Shown: positions 6,414-9,531 of the stretch, piece by piece
Numbering within the stretch: position 1 is the first letter of the stretch
How the letters are laid out: the number at the start of each line of letters is the position of its first letter
Assembly (NCBI GenBank): GCA_003170115.1
Contig: PMZS01000317.1
Coordinates: forward strand, 1 to 9,531
Direction: 5' to 3'
Length of the DNA stretch: 9,531 nt
From: Spirochaetaceae bacterium
Lineage (GTDB): Bacteria; Spirochaetota; Spirochaetia; SZUA-6; Fen-1364
Position numbers and translations under genes: made by a program
The notes under the pieces: model-generated
Told to the model about the DNA's origin: nothing
Databases searched by the model: none
The model's input: only the letters and a program-made list of their open reading frames with translations

Positions 6414-7247
6414 TCAGGCCATCTTCAGGGAAAAATCAAACGACCGCACCGAGTGAGTGATCGCCCCCACGGAAATGAAGTCGACTCCGGCCGCGCTCAC
6501 CGCGGGTATCCGTTCGGGTGTCATTGTGCCCGACGCCTCGACCTTTGCGCGTCCCGCGATCTTCTGCACCTCGTGCCGGATCTCCTCCGCGTCCATGTTG
6601 TCCAGCATGATCATCTCCACGCCCGCGGCCAGCGCGTCGCGGACCTCCGCCGCATTGCGGCATTCCACTTCCACGGTGAACCGCGTTCCCCAGAGAGCGC
6701 GCACCCGTCGGGCCGCTTCGGCGATCGAGCCGGCGCTGTCCACGTGGTTGTCCTTGATGAGAACCATGTCGTAGAGGCCCTGGCGATGGTTGCGCCCACC
6801 ACCGACGGTGACCGCGTACTTCGACAGCGCGCGCCAGCCCGGCAGGGTCTTGCGGGTGTCCAGGATCACGGCGTGTCCGGAGGCTCGCGCCCGCTCAACC
6901 ACGGAACGAGTGGCGGTGGCAATTCCGGAAAGAAAGGAGATGAAATTGAGGCTCGTCCTTTCACCGGACACCACCGAGACTGTTCTCCCCCTGATCTCCG
7001 CCACGCGCCGCCCCTTTTCCAGCGCCGCACCGTCGTGCAGGGTGAAGTGGACGCGAGTGTCCGGGTCAATTGCGCGGAACACCGCGGAAAAGACCTCTTC
7101 TCCGGCGAGCACTCCCGTGTCCTTGCTCCACAATGTCGCCGCACTCTCCCCGTCCGGCGTCACGGCCTGCGACGTGATGTCGCCGAGGTCCCCGAGGTCT
7201 TCGCGCAACGCGAGCTGAAGCAGCGGGAGGTAATCGCTTTCGCGCAT
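6414..7247 (-). CDS. nadC: Nicotinate-nucleotide pyrophosphorylase (carboxylating)
   Basis: Also called quinolinate phosphoribosyltransferase. It makes nicotinate mononucleotide from quinolinate and PRPP, releasing CO2 and pyrophosphate, the last step of the de novo branch shared with NadB. This 277-residue protein has the expected length and motifs: G-E-R-T-S-L-N-F (95-102), D-T-R-K-T-L-P-G-W-R (130-139), K-Y-A-V-T-V-G-G-G-R-N-H-R (143-155), K-D-N-H (165-168), E-V-E-C (193-196), D-N (216-217) and E-A-S-G (237-240). The D-T-R-K-T motif usually continues T-P-G-L-R; here it is L-P-G-W-R, a conservative variant. The ATG at 7247 has no Shine-Dalgarno site, but a -10-like TATCCT ends 7 bases before it, so a leaderless message is likely. 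First gene of an operon with nadB and the lipoprotein phosphoesterase. No NadR, NiaR or NrtR operator was recognised in the upstream region. Confidence 0.97.
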   Translation of the reverse strand: MRESDYLPLLQLALREDLGDLGDITSQAVTPDGESAATLWSKDTGVLAGEEVFSAVFRAIDPDTRVHFTLHDGAALEKGRRVAEIRGRTVSVVSGERTSLNFISFLSGIATATRSVVERARASGHAVILDTRKTLPGWRALSKYAVTVGGGRNHRQGLYDMVLIKDNHVDSAGSIAEAARRVRALWGTRFTVEVECRNAAEVRDALAAGVEMIMLDNMDAEEIRHEVQKIAGRAKVEASGTMTPERIPAVSAAGVDFISVGAITHSVRSFDFSLKMA

Positions 7248-7254
7248 CGCGGCA

Positions 7255-7284
7255 AGGATAGTGCGCCGCTTTGTCCGGTTTCAA
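7255..7284 (-). promoter_or_regulatory. Predicted sigma70-type promoter of the nadC-nadB operon (leaderless)
   Basis: On the minus strand TTGAAA (7284-7279) and TATCCT (7260-7255) are 18 bases apart, and the -10 box ends exactly 7 bases before the nadC ATG. Transcription would start at the A of the start codon, consistent with the lack of a ribosome site. Confidence 0.6.
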
Positions 7285-7327
7285 GGGCCGCATCGACCGG
7301 GCCGGACTCGCTGAATAACCCCCGCGT

Positions 7328-7356
7328 TTGACAGAGCGCACGGCCCCGGCTACACT
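7328..7356 (+). promoter_or_regulatory. Near-consensus sigma70 promoter driving the small ORF and deacetylase (leaderless)
   Basis: TTGACA (7328-7333), a perfect -35, is separated by 17 bases from TACACT (7351-7356). The -10 box ends exactly 7 bases before the ATG at 7364, as for nadC on the other strand. This is the best promoter in the window and lends weight to the small ORF that it precedes. Confidence 0.72.
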
Positions 7357-7363
7357 TTGATTC

Positions 7364-7471
7364 ATGACGAGACGAATTGCCCTGACCGGCGGCCTCACGT
7401 ACCTCTCCCTTGCAATTGCCTCCGGCGTGTTCGAGTTCTACGCCGAAGGAATTGCCATCAAGAAAGAGTAG
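7364..7471 (+). CDS. Candidate 35-residue small membrane protein
   Basis: ATG at 7364, TAG at 7469-7471. The product starts M-T-R-R, has one hydrophobic stretch (about residues 5-23, rich in I, A, L, G, Y and F) and ends with an acidic and lysine-rich tail (IAIKKE), the layout of a single-pass small membrane protein. Support: the ATG is 7 bases after a near-consensus promoter, no better start lies between promoter and the deacetylase gene, and about 70% of third codon positions are G or C. It is in the same frame as the deacetylase, 18 bases upstream, separated by the TAG. It may be a real small protein, or a leader that couples translation of the deacetylase, whose start lacks a ribosome site. 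No family was recognised. Confidence 0.5.
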   Translation: MTRRIALTGGLTYLSLAIASGVFEFYAEGIAIKKE

Positions 7472-7489
7472 ACGGCAGACCTGCAGCCC

Positions 7490-8347
7490 ATGAAACGAGC
7501 CTGCGTCGCGATTCTCGCGCTCCTCCTTGGAGCAGCCGCCTTCTCGCAGGCCATGCTGCCTCCGCGTACCCCCGCGGTTCGCATGCCCCCGACTCCCCGT
7601 GATGGGGAAGGGAACATCGGCGCGGTGGTTCCCATCCTGATCTATCACTCGATACGGTCCTACATTCCCGCGGACACGAAGGGTGCGCGCCGATGGATCG
7701 CGACCCCTGAGACCCTGGAATCGGAGCTGTCCTACCTCAGGGAAAAAGGATACACGTCCGTGACATTCGATGCCCTGGCGGCATATGTCCAGAACGGCGC
7801 GCCCCTCCCCGTACGGCCCGTCATCATCTCCTTCGACGACGACTGGCAGAGCCAGTACGTGAACGCGGTGCCCCTTCTGCGCAAGTACGGGTTTACCGCC
7901 ACCTTCTTCGTCTGGGTGCGGGCCGTGGGTCGGGCGCATCACATGACGTGGGACGAGATTCGGGAGCTGGACGCGGAAGGCATGGAGATCGGGTGTCACA
8001 CCCTCACGCACCTGATCCTTCCGAGGATCAAGACCGACGACATGCTGCGCCGGGAGATCGTCGCGGCGAAGGACCTGATCGAGGCGCACATCGGCCATCC
8101 CGTGACGAGCCTCGCCTGGCCTTTCGGGCAGTACGATGAACGGGTGGTGTCGATGGCCCGGGAAGCGGGGTTCACCACGGCGCGCGGCACGTGGCCGGGG
8201 GTGTTTCACACGAAGGACGGCCTTCTCAGCCTCACGGGGCTGATCCGCACGGAGTCGACCGCGAATCTCGTCGACACGCTTTCCCAGCACCTCGCGCAGG
8301 CCGGAAGGCCGGCGGGGGCGGGGTCAGGCCTCGCCGAGCCGCGATAG
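7490..8347 (+). CDS. Exported polysaccharide deacetylase (carbohydrate esterase family 4, PgaB/NodB-like)
   Basis: A 285-residue metal-dependent deacetylase expected to remove N- or O-acetyl groups from cell-surface polysaccharide or peptidoglycan sugars. Residues 1-20 are a signal peptide (M-K-R, then A-I-L-A-L-L-L-G-A-A-A-F-S), and a Pro-rich linker (23-38) precedes the domain. V-P-I-L-I-Y-H (47-53) starts the NodB fold. Motif 1 is S-F-D-D-D-W (114-119), with the catalytic-base and metal aspartates; most members have T-F-D-D-G. Motif 2 is H-T-L-T-H (170-174), giving both metal histidines. Motif 3 is W-P-F-G-Q-Y-D (210-216). No lipobox is seen, so it is periplasmic or secreted. Start ATG 7490 lacks a Shine-Dalgarno site and follows the small ORF by 18 bases, so it probably shares that promoter. 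The C-terminal ~20 residues are Gly/Ala/Pro-rich and not conserved. The substrate is unknown. Confidence 0.91.
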   Translation: MKRACVAILALLLGAAAFSQAMLPPRTPAVRMPPTPRDGEGNIGAVVPILIYHSIRSYIPADTKGARRWIATPETLESELSYLREKGYTSVTFDALAAYVQNGAPLPVRPVIISFDDDWQSQYVNAVPLLRKYGFTATFFVWVRAVGRAHHMTWDEIRELDAEGMEIGCHTLTHLILPRIKTDDMLRREIVAAKDLIEAHIGHPVTSLAWPFGQYDERVVSMAREAGFTTARGTWPGVFHTKDGLLSLTGLIRTESTANLVDTLSQHLAQAGRPAGAGSGLAEPR

Positions 8348-8368
8348 AGGACAAGGGGCCCCGGGGGA

Positions 8369-9271
8369 TCAGTCCCGAAGAGGAACCAGGAGCAGCGGCA
8401 CGCGGGAGCGGGCGATGACGCGCGCGGCCACGCTCCCTTCCCAGAACGCCTCCGTGCCCGCCCTTCCGTGTGTCCCCATCACCACCATGTCAGCGGAGAG
8501 CCTTCGCGCCGTGCGCACGATCGCGCGGGCCGGATCCCCGCGGGCGGCCTCGCAGGCCGTCTTCACCCCGGAGGCATTCAACTCCGTGGCACGGGCCGAG
8601 AGGTACTCGCCGGCCCCCGCCCTGTCCATCTCCAGCTTGATGCGAGTGGCAGCCGGCATCAGCACGCTGGCCGCTTTCTCTGAACCCGTGAGCTCCCGTG
8701 GATTCGGGATGACCATCAGCAGGTGCAGGCGGCAGGAGAAAGCGGCGGCGATCTCGGCCGCGAGCGGCAGACTTTTCTCGTGAACGGGTTTGCCGTCCAG
8801 CGGGGCGACTATCAAGGTCCATTCCTTCATCTGTTCCGCGCCTTCGCGCGAAGGACGCACCAGCAGAACCGGAGTGGCGCCGAGGCCGATGACCTGTTGC
8901 GCGATCGTCCCGAAGAGCAGGCGCCGGGCACCACCGGTGCCGTGGATGCTCATGACCACGAGATCGGGCGTGAACTCCGCGGTGTGATCATTGATGCTTT
9001 TTGCCACGTCGCGCACCCCCGCCTCGTGCACGTGTGTCTCCACCCGCAATCCCGCCAGGACCGGCATGCGCACGACCTCGGACAAGTATGCGGAAGCCTC
9101 GCCGGCGTTCACGAGGTGGCGCTCGCTATGGACCGCCGCGGGGGCATGCCTCTCGACGACGTGCATGAGGGTGAGCACGGCGCCCGCCTTCCGCGCCAGG
9201 CGCGCTGCCGTGGGGAGGCTCGATTCCGACAGCCGCGATCCGTCCAGGGGAACAAGGAGATGATGGAACAT
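8369..9271 (-). CDS. Tandem-domain universal stress protein
   Basis: A 300-residue cytoplasmic protein made of two UspA domains, about 1-142 and 150-300, each beginning with a hydrophobic strand and P-L-D-G (8-11 and 157-160). UspA domains of the ATP-binding kind carry G-x2-G-x9-G-(S/T). Domain 2 has it complete (G266, G269, G279-S280), so it should bind ATP. Domain 1 has S108 in place of the first Gly (then G111 and G121-T122), so binding there may be weaker. The start has a GGAGGG ribosome site 7 bases upstream. The gene follows the NRAMP-type transporter gene by 4 bases, on the same strand, so the two are likely one operon. Role is probably stress survival, perhaps tied to metal supply; the partner is not known. 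It ends 21 bases from the convergent deacetylase gene, with no clear terminator between them. Confidence 0.94.
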   Translation of the reverse strand: MFHHLLVPLDGSRLSESSLPTAARLARKAGAVLTLMHVVERHAPAAVHSERHLVNAGEASAYLSEVVRMPVLAGLRVETHVHEAGVRDVAKSINDHTAEFTPDLVVMSIHGTGGARRLLFGTIAQQVIGLGATPVLLVRPSREGAEQMKEWTLIVAPLDGKPVHEKSLPLAAEIAAAFSCRLHLLMVIPNPRELTGSEKAASVLMPAATRIKLEMDRAGAGEYLSARATELNASGVKTACEAARGDPARAIVRTARRLSADMVVMGTHGRAGTEAFWEGSVAARVIARSRVPLLLVPLRD

Positions 9272-9275
9272 CGCA

Positions 9276-9531
9276 TCACCCTCCGGTGAATGTCTGAAGG
9301 ATTAGATACACGTTGAGGACCACGATGAGCCCGGCCGCGAGCCACGCGAGGACGTTCGTGAACGGCCTGTTGACGAGAACCCCCATGATGTCTTTCCGCT
9401 GCGTGAACATCACCAGGGGGATGACGGCGAAGGGAAGGCCGAAGCTCAGGACGACCTGGCTCAGGACCAGTGTGCGCGTGGGATCGACGCCGAGTGAAAT
9501 GACCACCAGGGAAGGTACCATCGTCGCCAGG
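9276..9531 (-). CDS. mntH: NRAMP-family divalent metal transporter (MntH-like), C-terminal end, 5' end outside window
   Basis: The last about 85 residues of a membrane transporter of the NRAMP family, which imports Mn2+ or Fe2+ with protons in bacteria. The visible L-V-L-S-Q-V-V-L-S-F-G-L-P-F-A-V-I-P-L-V-M-F-T is the highly conserved transmembrane segment near the C-terminus, and it is followed by a cytoplasmic loop (QRKDIMG, then V-N-R-P-F-T-N) and a final hydrophobic helix (VLAWLAAGLIVVLNVYLIL), ending in a short tail. The frame is open to the right edge (Leu-Ala-Thr before the first Met), so that Met is internal. The metal-binding residues (D-P-G-N and M-P-H-N in this family) lie beyond the edge, and the metal cannot be read here. 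It precedes the universal stress protein gene by 4 bases. Confidence 0.9.
   Translation of the reverse strand, partial: LATMVPSLVVISLGVDPTRTLVLSQVVLSFGLPFAVIPLVMFTQRKDIMGVLVNRPFTNVLAWLAAGLIVVLNVYLILQTFTGG
9279..9284 (-). promoter_or_regulatory. Shine-Dalgarno site of the universal stress protein gene
   Basis: GGAGGG on the minus strand, 7 bases before the ATG at 9271, inside the end of the transporter gene. Confidence 0.7.

Noticed and set aside
5883..7331. Long plus-strand frame opposite nadB and nadC (482 codons), and another at 4764-5879
   Set aside because: Arg/His/Gly-rich shadow frames of GC-rich DNA lying antisense to conserved nadB and nadC; no motifs.
7469..7489. Readthrough of the TAG to fuse the small ORF with the deacetylase
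   Set aside because: The deacetylase begins with its own complete signal peptide at 7490, which would be internal in a fusion, and no readthrough context is seen.
8348..8368. GGGGCCCC palindrome in the convergent gap as a terminator
   Set aside because: No stem-loop of useful length followed by a T run on either strand.
1..9531. CRISPR arrays, tRNA or rRNA genes, insertion sequences, riboswitches
   Set aside because: Intergenic gaps are all below about 120 bases, and no direct repeats, terminal inverted repeats, transposase motifs or RNA gene features were found.

Overview
This is a gene-dense window from a GC-rich bacterium (mid-60s % GC by eye). All ten large genes belong to known housekeeping or accessory families, and there is no sign of phage, insertion sequence, CRISPR, tRNA or rRNA. 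Lineage cannot be fixed from the sequence. The lipoprotein signal, the NDP-forming acyl-CoA synthetase type and the mix of leaderless and Shine-Dalgarno starts fit several GC-rich, probably Gram-negative phyla (deltaproteobacterial, spirochaete-like or candidate-phylum lineages). This is inference only.

Layout. On the + strand, the C-terminal part of an NDP-forming acyl-CoA synthetase (1-620) runs off the left edge and is followed six bases later by a Nudix hydrolase (627-1130). These meet, tail to tail, a minus-strand pair: an N4/N6-type DNA methyltransferase with a C-terminal nuclease-like domain (1669-2877) and a gamma-carbonic-anhydrase-like hexapeptide protein (1137-1664). A divergent promoter region (2878-2972) separates the methyltransferase from a plus-strand BCP-type peroxiredoxin (2973-3458). 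The peroxiredoxin meets a minus-strand operon of three genes: nadC (6414-7247), nadB (4815-6389) and a lipoprotein metallophosphoesterase (3349-4818). The nadB and phosphoesterase genes share an ATGA overlap. A second divergent promoter region (7248-7363) leads, on the + strand, to a 35-codon small membrane-protein candidate (7364-7471) and an exported polysaccharide deacetylase (7490-8347). The right end holds, on the minus strand, the C-terminus of an NRAMP/MntH metal transporter and a tandem-domain universal stress protein.

How they work together. NadB oxidises aspartate to iminoaspartate and NadC makes nicotinate mononucleotide. NadA, which links them, is not in the window. The co-translated phosphoesterase is exported, so any NAD link would be at the cell surface. 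The peroxiredoxin, the MntH-type transporter and the universal stress protein are all compatible with stress defence, but they are in separate units.

Most notable points: (i) a shared promoter design in which a TAnnnT -10 box lies 7 to 9 bases before the start codon, implying leaderless mRNAs for nadC, the small ORF and the methyltransferase; (ii) a run of eight A residues forming an in-frame A-AAA-AAG slippery heptamer inside the methyltransferase tail, with stops close by in both other frames; (iii) the methyltransferase/nuclease-like fusion without a restriction partner; (iv) the unreported 35-codon ORF; (v) apparently no CTAG tetranucleotide in 9.5 kb; and (vi) a 110-bp antisense overlap of two convergent coding ends.
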